Origin: RGIG1668 sp045124495
Lineage (GTDB): Bacteria > Bacillota > Clostridia > Lachnospirales > Lachnospiraceae
Reading direction: 5' to 3'
Length of the DNA stretch: 44,872 bases
Assembly (NCBI GenBank): GCA_045124495.1
Contig: JBGVLX010000003.1
Coordinates: forward strand, 1 to 44,872
The notes beneath the pieces are model-generated. The model had not been told where the DNA came from. It ran no database searches and saw nothing but the letters and a program-made list of their open reading frames with translations. The position numbers were made by a program, and so were the translations under genes. Below are positions 8,545-15,658 of this stretch, in pieces; position 1 is the first letter of the stretch, and the number at the start of each line of letters is the position of its first letter.

Positions 8545-9012
8545 CTATTTAAATACTTTCATTACCATTTTGATATTTAGCACCCCAGACAACCATATCA
8601 GTCCTGCTATCGCCAGCGGATATACTATATTCCATACATTCCAGCTATGGTCTAACAATGCCCCTATCTGTTGTAATACAAAAATAACGATTGTAACTTT
8701 TAAAACCAGACGGTCTAAATACTCCCGCCTTACCTTATAGATTACCTTTTCCTCTACAGGCATCCATCTTAAAACCATATAAATCGAAGTTCCCTTATTC
8801 TCCATACTTGCATAAGAATTTAAATAGCAACTTACGCCAAAAAAAATAATATAATAAGAAATCATCCAAAAAAACGGTTCCTCCCTATTAAAAGGCATTA
8901 ACATCCAGAAACATCCAAGTATCAGGCATAAATACATTACAAATTTTGACATCACAAATTTATAATCCTCTATTTTTTCTAACATCCGGTCAAATTTTTT
9001 TACTCTGTCCAT
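8545..9012 (-). CDS. Small membrane protein, ABC-2 permease-like partner
   Basis: 155 aa with four hydrophobic stretches (roughly residues 21-42, 48-65, 103-120 and 128-148) and charged cytoplasmic loops. No family motif recognised. It overlaps the 3' end of the ATPase gene by 13 bases and is last in the operon, so it is probably the membrane half of that ATPase's transporter. It is short for a permease, so it may dimerise or work with the 238-aa protein at 10067-10783. The downstream gap 8321-8544 holds only A/T-rich DNA with no clear terminator. Confidence 0.6.
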   Translation of the reverse strand: MDRVKKFDRMLEKIEDYKFVMSKFVMYLCLILGCFWMLMPFNREEPFFWMISYYIIFFGVSCYLNSYASMENKGTSIYMVLRWMPVEEKVIYKVRREYLDRLVLKVTIVIFVLQQIGALLDHSWNVWNIVYPLAIAGLIWLSGVLNIKMVMKVFK

Positions 9013-9659
9013 GGTTCTCCTCCTACTTCCTGAAAGGAAACTAACGTTCCTTCTTCCATCACACCTACATAATCCATCCGCATTTCAATTTCCTCTTTGA
9101 TATGTGTTGTCATAATAATTGCGGTATCTTCCTCCATTAATATCTCCTGTAACATCTGATACAGCTCTTTTCGAAAAATAGGGTCCATCCCCCCTGTAAT
9201 CTCATCCAGAAGGTAAAGTTTCGACTTATGTGCTATGGCAAACGCTAGTTGGAATTTTAAATATTCCCCTCTCGACATATTTTTTAACTCTTTCATGGAA
9301 GAAAGTTTCATCTCTTTCATCACATCATAAAAAAGCTCCGTATCAAAGTCTAAATAAAATACAGAAAGCAAATCTACATTTTCTTTTCCGGTCTTTTCCA
9401 TGAAAAAGCGGTTATCTTCTGACACATACCCAATGATATTCATAAGTTCCGCATGATGTTCATGAAGTTTTTTACCCCCAACCATAATATCTCCGGTATA
9501 GTTTTTCTCCGGTTCCATGATATAGTGAAACAATGTCGTTTTTCCTGCACCATTTTTCCCTGTAATTCCGGTAATAAAACCCGGCTCTACAGAAAAGGAA
9601 ATATTTTTTAGCTTAAATTCTTTTGATATACCACTTACATTTTTAAATTCTAATATCAT
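9000..9659 (-). CDS. ABC transporter ATP-binding protein (YtrB/YtrE-like operon)
   Basis: About 219 aa. Walker A is GKNGAGKTT; the signature region is LKNMSRGEYLKFQLAFA, a degenerate form (SRGE for SGGQ); Walker B is LYLLDEITGGMDP with isoleucine-threonine instead of the usual P-T/S. The switch histidine is in IIMTTHIKEE. The ATG at 9659 was chosen with GGTGGG just upstream; an upstream TTG at 9671 would absorb that site. The gene follows the GntR-type regulator and precedes a membrane protein that overlaps it, so it forms the second exporter of the operon. The degenerate signature is shared with the ATPase at 10777-11628, suggesting duplication. Confidence 0.85.
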   Translation of the reverse strand: MILEFKNVSGISKEFKLKNISFSVEPGFITGITGKNGAGKTTLFHYIMEPEKNYTGDIMVGGKKLHEHHAELMNIIGYVSEDNRFFMEKTGKENVDLLSVFYLDFDTELFYDVMKEMKLSSMKELKNMSRGEYLKFQLAFAIAHKSKLYLLDEITGGMDPIFRKELYQMLQEILMEEDTAIIMTTHIKEEIEMRMDYVGVMEEGTLVSFQEVGGEPWTE

Positions 9660-9698
9660 TTTTCCCACCAACCTTCAAATAAACATACTTTGTTTCAC

Positions 9699-10070
9699 TT
9701 AACTGTCAAACAACGTTTCTGTCATTGATAAAATATCCTGCTTCGTCATTCCCGCCTTTTTACAGTCATTGATTACTTCCTGCATTCGTTGTTCCAATCC
9801 GATATACTGTTTTTCTTTTAAGAAATCTCTGTTATACTCACACACATAAAACCCTTTTCCCGGCATAGAACGAACCAGTTTCTCTTTTTCCAGTTCTTCA
9901 TAAGCCCTCTTTGTGGTAATGACACTCACCTCTATCTCCGCAGCCAAAGAACGAATGGAGGGCAGTGCCTCTCCAGCAGACAATTCCCCTGTTAAAATTG
10001 CATTTTTCAACTGATTTACGATCTGTTCATAAATCGCAAGGGTTCCTTGTTGTTTTATGATGATTTTCAT
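9699..10070 (-). CDS. GntR family transcriptional regulator, YtrA subfamily
   Basis: 123 aa. A winged helix-turn-helix fills residues 10-75 (IYEQIVNQLKNAILTGEL, then LPSIRSLAAEIEVSVITTKR, then the wing RSMPGKGFYV). The tail of about 45 residues is too short for an effector-binding domain, which defines the YtrA subgroup. It is embedded among ABC genes like ytrA in Bacillus. Its start overlaps the stop of the upstream permease (ATGA, 10067-10070). It is the obvious candidate to bind the 46-bp palindrome at 11779-11824 and repress its own operon; such regulators typically respond to cell-envelope stress. Binding is inferred. Confidence 0.92.
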   Translation of the reverse strand: MKIIIKQQGTLAIYEQIVNQLKNAILTGELSAGEALPSIRSLAAEIEVSVITTKRAYEELEKEKLVRSMPGKGFYVCEYNRDFLKEKQYIGLEQRMQEVINDCKKAGMTKQDILSMTETLFDS

Positions 10071-10783
10071 GCTGTACTTCCCCCTTTTTCTGCATTCTTT
10101 GAAATTCCCCTTAATACTTCATAATCCGTAGATATCTGTTTTACCGGCTCATAATACCGGGTGATGGCGACGAACAATGCCACTATTTGTAACAAAGTGA
10201 TAAATCCTATATAAACACCATCGATCCAAATAATATCATCTTTGTTTATCACTTCAGTTATAATTGCAATCACATTTACAGAACCACTCACACGTATGAT
10301 TACATTCCAAATATAATAATTTCCGGCATTCATTTTCCCTGTCTGGTTTGGCAACATTTTTCCATCTATCAGACAACAAATATTAATGGAAATTACATAT
10401 ATCAACATCACCACTACTAATATGAAAAGCTCCAATAAGGGAACCTGCTCGCAAACTACTAAAATACTGCTAGAGATTCCAAGTAAAATCATTGGAATGC
10501 TGATTCGAATCCATAAAGAGGTCTTAAAATACGTTTCTCTTTGTTCTTTGGATAACGGACAAAGAAATAAAGTCCGGTTCTCCATTCCTCCATATATTAT
10601 TGAGAAAATATCAGCAAAAATCAAAGGAATGATGATAAAACAATACCAAAACCATCTACCTTCCATATTAATCGGCATTATAACAAACATGCTGAGATGG
10701 GCACTTACCATATAGGAATTAAAATATTTCCTTAATCCGGTTTTATAATTATGTTTGTAATCATCCAATACAATTTTTAACAT
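10067..10783 (-). CDS. ABC transporter membrane protein, ABC-2-like
   Basis: 238 aa with about six hydrophobic segments (residues 28-42, 46-62, 92-112, 118-136, 154-175 and 190-208). No signature motif beyond ABC-2-like topology. It overlaps the end of the first ATPase gene by seven bases and the start of the GntR gene by four, so translation of the three is tightly linked. Probable permease for the ATPase at 10777-11628; substrate unknown. Confidence 0.75.
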   Translation of the reverse strand: MLKIVLDDYKHNYKTGLRKYFNSYMVSAHLSMFVIMPINMEGRWFWYCFIIIPLIFADIFSIIYGGMENRTLFLCPLSKEQRETYFKTSLWIRISIPMILLGISSSILVVCEQVPLLELFILVVVMLIYVISINICCLIDGKMLPNQTGKMNAGNYYIWNVIIRVSGSVNVIAIITEVINKDDIIWIDGVYIGFITLLQIVALFVAITRYYEPVKQISTDYEVLRGISKNAEKGGSTA

Positions 10784-11628
10784 GTTCCTCTCCCCTTTAC
10801 TATAAAATACATCATATCTTCCAAAGTAGGAATGTTTACTTCCAATTCCTCATCATACTTCACTCTTTTGCTATGTTTTACAAGTGCTTTCGTAAAATAG
10901 CTTCCCTTTTCCTTATAAATGATTTTTTCCTCCGGCAGTAAATTTATTTTATATTCCTCTCCACAAACCAGACGGAAAGAATCCTCCAGACTCTGCCGGT
11001 CTTTGCTAAACACCATATTTCCGTGATTTAAAAAAGTAACATAATCTGCAATACGGTCTAGTTCCCAGGTCAGGTGCGTTGCCAATACTACACTATGTTC
11101 CCCATCGGAAACAAACTCAGTTATGATTTTTATAAAATCTTTCTGAAATTCCGGGTCAAAATTAGAAGTGGGTTCATCCAAAATCAAAAGTTTCGGCTTA
11201 TGTGCCAGAGCAAAAGCAAATTGAAATTTTAGTTTTTCCCCTTTCGAATGTTTCTTTAGCTTCTGGTCTTTTTTTAGATGAAACCGTTGACAATAACGAA
11301 GAAATAATTCCCTATCATACTCTTTATAATACTTTCCGTACATATCTGCATTTTCCATTAATGTGATATCTTGGCAGAACAACTCTTCCGCCAGCACATA
11401 ACCCATATCATTTTTTGCAGCCACTTCATGATTCAAAATATCATTTCCATCTATCTCAATCTTTCCTTCATCCGGCTTATAAAGTCCGAGAATCATATAT
11501 AAAAGTGTGGTTTTCCCGGCACCATTGGGACCGATTAGTCCCATAATATATCCTTTCGGCAATTCGAAGGAAATGTTCTGTAATTGAAATTTATTCAGTT
11601 TTTTACTTACATCTTCTACCTTTAACAT
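10777..11628 (-). CDS. ABC transporter ATP-binding protein, first gene of the YtrA-like operon
   Basis: Starts MLKVEDVSKKLNKF at the ATG at 11628. The longer frame from 11643 would place the Shine-Dalgarno GGGGAGG inside its own codons 2-3, so the downstream start is right. Walker A is GPNGAGKTT; the signature is degenerate, HSKGEKLKFQFA; Walker B is LLILDEPTSNFDP; the switch histidine is in LATHLTWE. The C-terminal 80 residues have no known fold visible. It is first of five overlapping or close genes whose promoter carries the palindromic operator. Likely energises export by the 238-aa permease. Confidence 0.88.
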   Translation of the reverse strand: MLKVEDVSKKLNKFQLQNISFELPKGYIMGLIGPNGAGKTTLLYMILGLYKPDEGKIEIDGNDILNHEVAAKNDMGYVLAEELFCQDITLMENADMYGKYYKEYDRELFLRYCQRFHLKKDQKLKKHSKGEKLKFQFAFALAHKPKLLILDEPTSNFDPEFQKDFIKIITEFVSDGEHSVVLATHLTWELDRIADYVTFLNHGNMVFSKDRQSLEDSFRLVCGEEYKINLLPEEKIIYKEKGSYFTKALVKHSKRVKYDEELEVNIPTLEDMMYFIVKGRGTC

Positions 11629-11691
11629 CGTCTTCCTCCCCATTTAAGTCTGGCTCGTGAAATTTTCTGTTAGATTCAAATCTTTTGAATC

Positions 11692-11757
11692 ACGCTATCA
11701 CGTAACTTCAACTCTTTCTTATCAGGCATAATTCTTGTTACTGTTTACATGAACAGT
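11692..11757. repeat. Degenerate family B hairpin in the operon leader
   Basis: GAATCACGCTATCACGTAAC (11692-11711) matches the left part of family B. Further on, GTTACTGTT (11734-11742) pairs with AACAGTAAC (11749-11757), a 9-bp perfect stem. It lies within the roughly 170-nt 5' leader of the YtrA-like operon. Confidence 0.45.
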
Positions 11758-11778
11758 AACTAATTCTTATTTGAATCA

Positions 11779-11824
11779 TGCGTACATATACTGTATATAA
11801 CTATATATACAGTATATGTACGCA
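11779..11824. promoter_or_regulatory. 46-bp perfect palindrome, probable YtrA-type operator
   Basis: Two 21-bp arms (11779-11799 and 11804-11824) are exact reverse complements around a 4-bp centre. Each arm also contains TATACTGTATA or its complement, itself a near palindrome, so the site looks like two dimer-binding sites about 19 bp apart nested in one larger symmetry. It spans from just inside the -35 across the -10 and start site, the expected geometry for autorepression by the operon's GntR protein. The sequence is seen; binding is inferred. Confidence 0.8.
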
Positions 11825-11832
11825 TATGTCAA
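11804..11832 (-). promoter_or_regulatory. Promoter of the YtrA-like ABC operon
   Basis: Minus strand TTGACA (11827-11832), 17-bp spacer, TATATA (11804-11809). The -10 lies inside the palindromic operator. The remainder of 11833-11969 is A/T-rich with a family C-like fragment near 11885-11908 and no ORF. Confidence 0.75.
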
Positions 11833-11969
11833 GAGGAAAATAAAAAAAGAAAAGAAATGTGATAATTTCAACTTAACTATTTACTGACTCATGTCATAAA
11901 TAATTAAGCCACATTCCTTTTCCTTTTTTTCATCTTTAATAATTCTCCATATAGCAATCAATACTTCAT

Positions 11970-12413
11970 TTATGCCAGTAAAAAACCTGCTTCATATGAA
12001 CATCTCAGATAATCTGGATTACTATAATATACATTTGTGTTAAAATTTGATATTTCATCACTAATAAAAGATGTGAACACATCAATAATTGCTTGTGCAA
12101 CATCATCACCTTTTATTGTTGCTAACACAAGTTGCTGATATACTCTACCAATTGAAGTAACAGACGGAATTGTATATCTGCAATTATCTATTTCATTAGC
12201 TTTCCCTGTCTTGATTCCATATTGTTCAATCCACTCGTCAGAAACCTGTTCAAAACTTAAACAATGATTTACTTCTGCCACCTTCAATTGATGTTCAATA
12301 TTCTTCTTTGACAGCTTAGAAATCACATCTTTTCGTCGATTATTTGTGATTCTGGATACAAATTCAATCATGGTACACACATAATAAATGTCATCTTTAC
12401 ATTTTTCATTCAT
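11970..12413 (-). CDS. Hypothetical protein, second gene of an overlapping pair
   Basis: About 147 aa from the ATG at 12413; a longer in-frame start at 12434 would overlap the upstream gene more. The helical N-terminus IYYVCTMIEFVSRITNNRRK and NHCLSFEQVSDEWIEQYGI look like a small helical domain, loosely like the short DUF3791-type proteins of Clostridia. The C-terminus ends VYYSNPDYLRCSYEAGFLLA. I do not recognise a named family. No signal peptide or membrane helix. The 8-nt overlap with the upstream gene (ATGAATGA) implies coupled translation of a two-gene unit, an arrangement common in toxin-antitoxin and immunity pairs, but no catalytic motif supports that. The gene is more A/T-rich than its neighbours. 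Confidence 0.65.
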   Translation of the reverse strand: MNEKCKDDIYYVCTMIEFVSRITNNRRKDVISKLSKKNIEHQLKVAEVNHCLSFEQVSDEWIEQYGIKTGKANEIDNCRYTIPSVTSIGRVYQQLVLATIKGDDVAQAIIDVFTSFISDEISNFNTNVYYSNPDYLRCSYEAGFLLA

Positions 12414-12762
12414 GAATTCGTTCACTCCCTTCAAATTTTAAACAATCCAATGCCTTCAATGTATGAAAACTTATTTGATGTGTTGGATGTTTAAATTTAG
12501 CATACTCCCAAAATACTTCTCTACTGATATTTCCACTTAAATATTCATTTACGAAATTCCAAATAGTATCATCTGCCAATGGTAAAAGATTCTGACAAGC
12601 AAATAATCTGGCATCTGATTCATTCTTAAAAATCATAATTCCTGTTTCTTTATCATTTAGAATAAATCCGTCTTTATCATCCAAGTACCACAAAGTATAA
12701 TATTTTATTTGGTCTAAAATAAATAGTACTATGTCATATTGCTCTGCTTTAAACTGATTCAA
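12406..12762 (-). CDS. Hypothetical protein, first gene of an overlapping pair
   Basis: 118 aa, starting at TTG 12762 behind GGGATAGGA; no better start exists. The N-terminal half reads as alternating helix and strand (YYTLWYLDDKDGFILNDK, then GIMIFKNESDARLFACQN) and the C-terminal half is helical with DDTIWNFVNEYLSGN. Rich in aromatic and acidic residues, no membrane segment. Family not recognised. It overlaps the 147-aa gene downstream. It sits between an ABC operon and a short-chain dehydrogenase with no functional link to either, so it may be a transferred two-gene module. Confidence 0.6.
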   Translation of the reverse strand: MNQFKAEQYDIVLFILDQIKYYTLWYLDDKDGFILNDKETGIMIFKNESDARLFACQNLLPLADDTIWNFVNEYLSGNISREVFWEYAKFKHPTHQISFHTLKALDCLKFEGSERIHE

Positions 12763-12782
12763 TTCCTATCCCTGCCTTTTTA

Positions 12783-13526
12783 TTAGGTCATGGCAGCTCC
12801 ATCGACAGAAAGAATTTCTCCTGTTACATAAGATGCCATATCACTTGCTAAGAATAAAAATGCATTCGCAACATCTTCCGGTTCTCCAATTCTTCCTAAT
12901 GGAATGGTTGCAATTAATGGCTGAATCATTGCTTCCGGTAAAGCTGCCACCATATCTGTTTTGGTAATACCTGGTGCAACTGCATTTACACGGATATGAT
13001 CTCTTCCTAGTTCTCTGGCAAGAGATTTGGTAAAACCGTTTACTGCAAATTTCGACGCAGGATAAGCACTTCCGGATGGTTGTCCGTAAAGACTTACCAT
13101 AGAGCTGGTATTTAAAATAACACCGCCACCCTGTTCCTTCATAATCTTAGCAGCTGCCTGCGCACAAACAAACACTGCCTTCACATTTAAATCAATGGTT
13201 TTTCCAAAATCATCCGGATTATAAGTATAAATGCTTTCTCTTGCAGAAACTCCTGCATTGTTTACCAAAATATCAAGACTTCCAAAGGTATCTTTTACTT
13301 CAGCAAATACTTTGGAAATTTCGTCTGGAGAAGTCAAATCCGGACAGAATCCAAGGACTTCTCCCTGTACTCCTTCTTCCTTTAACTTTTCCATGGCCTT
13401 ATCTACAGTTTCCTGTCTGGAACCCAATATTGCCACCTTAGCACCATTTTCTAAAAACTTTTTCACTACCGCATATCCAATTCCTCTGGTACCGCCAGTA
13501 ACTACTGCTACCTTGTTCTTTAACAT
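12783..13526 (-). CDS. Short-chain dehydrogenase/reductase, FabG-like
   Basis: 247 aa, classical SDR. The cofactor motif TGGTRGIG is at residues 10-17, NNAGV near 90, and the catalytic serine, tyrosine and lysine are in SSMVSLYGQPSGSAYPASK (Ser in the first residues, then Y-x-x-x-K). The C-terminus ILSVDGAAMT matches 3-oxoacyl-ACP reductases. It would reduce a keto group with NAD(P)H. It stands alone, not in a fatty-acid operon, so a sugar, steroid or other small-molecule keto substrate is equally possible. SD GGGAGG precedes the ATG. Specificity cannot be called from sequence. Confidence 0.92.
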   Translation of the reverse strand: MLKNKVAVVTGGTRGIGYAVVKKFLENGAKVAILGSRQETVDKAMEKLKEEGVQGEVLGFCPDLTSPDEISKVFAEVKDTFGSLDILVNNAGVSARESIYTYNPDDFGKTIDLNVKAVFVCAQAAAKIMKEQGGGVILNTSSMVSLYGQPSGSAYPASKFAVNGFTKSLARELGRDHIRVNAVAPGITKTDMVAALPEAMIQPLIATIPLGRIGEPEDVANAFLFLASDMASYVTGEILSVDGAAMT

Positions 13527-13605
13527 ATTAATTACCTCCCTTTGATTAATTTTCTCTCATTTACGAAAATTTTTAGACAACTTACTTTTTGTAAATATTA
13601 CTCAA

Positions 13606-14610
13606 TTATTTTGAAATATTTGAAATAATTGCATCAAATTGTGGCTCTAATGTAGCAAAATCGTCATCTACGCAGATAATCTGGAACAAATAAAGTTCAT
13701 TTCCGTTCATAAATAGTACCTGCTTAATATAAGCGGCATGTCCTTCCATTTTATCATTCATGAAATTTGACACATCCAACGTAAATGATAACCCGGTTCC
13801 ACAAGGTGTATTAACCGTAGTATCTGCTACAACTTTCAAATCATATTCTTTATACTGTTGAAGCAACGCATCTTTCGTAGCTACTAAATCATTTTCTGAA
13901 ACTTCTGCTTTGGTCTCGGAAACCAGAGCTATAAACATCGCCCCTTCATTTGCAGACGGAATCAAATATATCGCACCATCGCTGGCTCCACTTAATATTG
14001 TCCATGAATCATCAATATCGCAAGTAATACTACCAATAATCGTATTTCCGTCAGAATCGATAATCATGCTTCCATCATTTCCCATATAATACTTCTTTCC
14101 AAACTTATCCTGTACCCAGGAATCGGTTTCCATAACTCCTTCAGAATCCAGATAATACTGCTTTCCGGACTTATCCTTTATGAATGAGTCTGTCTTCATA
14201 ACCCCATTGTTTCCAAAATAATACCAACTCTCATCCTTATCCTGTGCCCAGTCATTTACCTTCATGGCTCCATCCGCACCCATATAGTACCATTCTCCGG
14301 CTTTTCCCTTCACCCAGTCATTTGCCTTCATGGCTCCGGTAGAACCTACATAGTACCATTTTCCATTATCTTTTACCCAGGAATTTGCTAACATATATCC
14401 TCTGGCGTCAAAATAATACCATGCACCATTAATCTTTTCCCACTTATTCTTAGGATAGGAACCATTTGCATTCTGGTACCACCATCCTGTTCCATCCTTC
14501 TTCCAACCTTCTGTAGCCGCCACTACCGGGGTAGACACTGCACCCATCAGCATACCTGCTGTCAAAACTACTGCAATTGCTTTTTTTGTTTTTCTTAACA
14601 TTTTTGCCAT
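13606..14610 (-). CDS. Secreted protein with choline-binding-type wall repeats
   Basis: 334 aa. The signal peptide runs to about residue 32 (AVVLTAGMLMGAVSTPVVAA). Residues 35-180 hold seven repeats of about 20 residues with the W-x-K-x-x-G-x-W-Y-Y pattern (GWWYQNANGSYPKNKW, then AWYYFDARGYMLANSW). These aromatic ladders bind choline or related wall-polymer groups in PF01473/PF19127 proteins. The C-terminal 150 residues form a separate domain (SWTILSGASDGAIYLI up to FATLEPQFDAIISNISK), resembling small PsbP/DcrB-like folds, with no enzymatic motif seen. Surface attachment is inferred; ligand unknown. SD GGGAGG precedes the ATG. Monocistronic; the 79 bp to the SDR gene hold no clear terminator. 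Confidence 0.88.
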   Translation of the reverse strand: MAKMLRKTKKAIAVVLTAGMLMGAVSTPVVAATEGWKKDGTGWWYQNANGSYPKNKWEKINGAWYYFDARGYMLANSWVKDNGKWYYVGSTGAMKANDWVKGKAGEWYYMGADGAMKVNDWAQDKDESWYYFGNNGVMKTDSFIKDKSGKQYYLDSEGVMETDSWVQDKFGKKYYMGNDGSMIIDSDGNTIIGSITCDIDDSWTILSGASDGAIYLIPSANEGAMFIALVSETKAEVSENDLVATKDALLQQYKEYDLKVVADTTVNTPCGTGLSFTLDVSNFMNDKMEGHAAYIKQVLFMNGNELYLFQIICVDDDFATLEPQFDAIISNISK

Positions 14611-14642
14611 TTCATGTACCTCCCATTACTTTTAACTCTTAG

Positions 14643-14719
14643 TGGTTTGCGAAACTATAATATTTCATATGAAAGTGATACAAAAGACATAAATGCTTTT
14701 GATTGTTTCGCAATTACCT
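14643..14719. mobile_element. Family A MITE, copy A4, internally deleted
   Basis: Left end TTTGCGAAACTATAATATTT and right end GATTGTTTCGCAATTACCT match the two termini of the full copies, but the central palindrome of about 130 bp is gone. It lies upstream of the wall-protein gene. The rest of 14720-14977 holds four TTTTGTTTTAG repeats, a hairpin and no secure gene. Confidence 0.7.
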
Positions 14720-14788
14720 ACTTTTAACTCCCATTGTTGCTACAAAATATAGTATACCAAATTTTTGAAATAAAAGATACATTTATTT

Positions 14789-14881
14789 CTATTTTGTTTT
14801 AGCCTTTTGTTTTAGCTTCTGTTTCATTTTTGTTTTAGATTTTGTTTTAAAAATTCCTCTATAAGCATCCGATTTTTGCAT
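14789..14881 (-). CDS. Possible 30-aa lysine-rich small ORF
   Basis: Minus-strand frame from the ATG at 14881 to TAG at 14789. Its second half is almost only K, T and Q, created by four near-tandem CTAAAACAAAA units. A hairpin of ATTCCTCTA (14852-14860) with TAGAGGAAT (14897-14905) overlaps the start, and no strong Shine-Dalgarno is seen. It could equally be non-coding repeat DNA. Confidence 0.15.
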   Translation of the reverse strand: MQKSDAYRGIFKTKSKTKMKQKLKQKAKTK

Positions 14882-14977
14882 TGCATCTTTCTGCTTTAGA
14901 GGAATCCTATTACTCTTACACTACCTGTTATATTTCCTTTATATACATTCTTTGCTATTGATTTTCTTTAGAAACAT

Positions 14978-15013
14978 ATAAAAAGAGATTTACCACCAAA
15001 GTGATAAACCTCT
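14978..15013 (-). terminator. Terminator of the CD3324-family gene
   Basis: AGAGATTTACCAC (14984-14996) pairs with GTGATAAACCTCT (15001-15013), with G-T wobbles. On the minus strand it is followed by TTTTTAT. It begins eight bases after the stop codon. Confidence 0.85.
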
Positions 15014-15020
15014 TATTTTT

Positions 15021-15290
15021 CTACAATCTCATTTTTCTAATAATTCGTTGTATGCTTTTCTCTGATAGATAATATTTACACGCCAAATCACCAATCTTCA
15101 TTCCAGCCAGAAACTTCTGATAGATTTCCTGATTCCGGACTAACAATTCCTGTTTCATCTTGGTATTGGCACCCCATTCTTTGCGGTGTTCCTCTTTCCT
15201 CGGAATATAAATATTCTGTCCATCCACATACTGTTGTATTAATTCTATAATTTCCATAGGCAGAATTTCTTCTGCTTTTACATAGCCCAT
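15021..15290 (-). CDS. CD3324 family protein (putative HTH)
   Basis: 89 aa. The whole sequence matches the small CD3324-type proteins of Clostridia as I remember them: N-terminal MGYVKAEEILPMEIIELIQQ, then YVDGQNIYIPRKEEHRKEWG, and a C-terminal helix-turn-helix-like part (GMKIGDLACKYYLSEKSIQR). The family resembles Mor-type activators and probably binds DNA, but no member's role is known to me. SD AGGAGG is six bases before the ATG, and a terminator follows directly. Upstream lies an 8-codon ORF and a hairpin. Confidence 0.8.
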   Translation of the reverse strand: MGYVKAEEILPMEIIELIQQYVDGQNIYIPRKEEHRKEWGANTKMKQELLVRNQEIYQKFLAGMKIGDLACKYYLSEKSIQRIIRKMRL

Positions 15291-15371
15291 ATTTGCCTCC
15301 TAAAATAATATTTTCTTAGGATTAGCAATGGCTATAACAATATTTCTTTCTTATCATTGCAATAGCCAGTG

Positions 15372-15398
15372 CTATGCAACCATAACATACCTTCTCAT
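15372..15398 (-). CDS. Possible 8-aa leader peptide ahead of the CD3324-family gene
   Basis: AAAGGAGG (15407-15414) stands eight bases before an ATG whose frame, MRRYVMVA, ends in TAG. Straight after it, GCACTGGCTAT and ATAGCCATTGCT form an imperfect long hairpin before the CD3324-family ribosome site. Such an ideal ribosome site is hard to dismiss, but a frameshifted remnant of a longer small protein is also possible. The rest of 15291-15658 holds only A/T-rich DNA. Confidence 0.3.
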   Translation of the reverse strand: MRRYVMVA

Positions 15399-15658
15399 AA
15401 AGCAATCCTCCTTTACAAACCAATCAATGCTTTTCACTATAATGTTACTGTCATAAGTACTCTTACACTAAGTCTAGCATATTCTTTCATATCTATCAAC
15501 ACCAAACTACAATATTTCATTTTATCTCAAACTCACAAATTAATATCTTAATTTTCTATCTACTACATTCACGCTGTCTCTTTTAATTGGAACAACTATT
15601 CACTGTCTTTATTCCATCTTCCTGATATCAATTCCAAATTTCCATTTATAGAACCCCT

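Noticed and set aside
12783..13526. Specific call as hydroxysteroid dehydrogenase
   Set aside because: The SDR core motifs do not fix the substrate and there is no bile-acid gene nearby.
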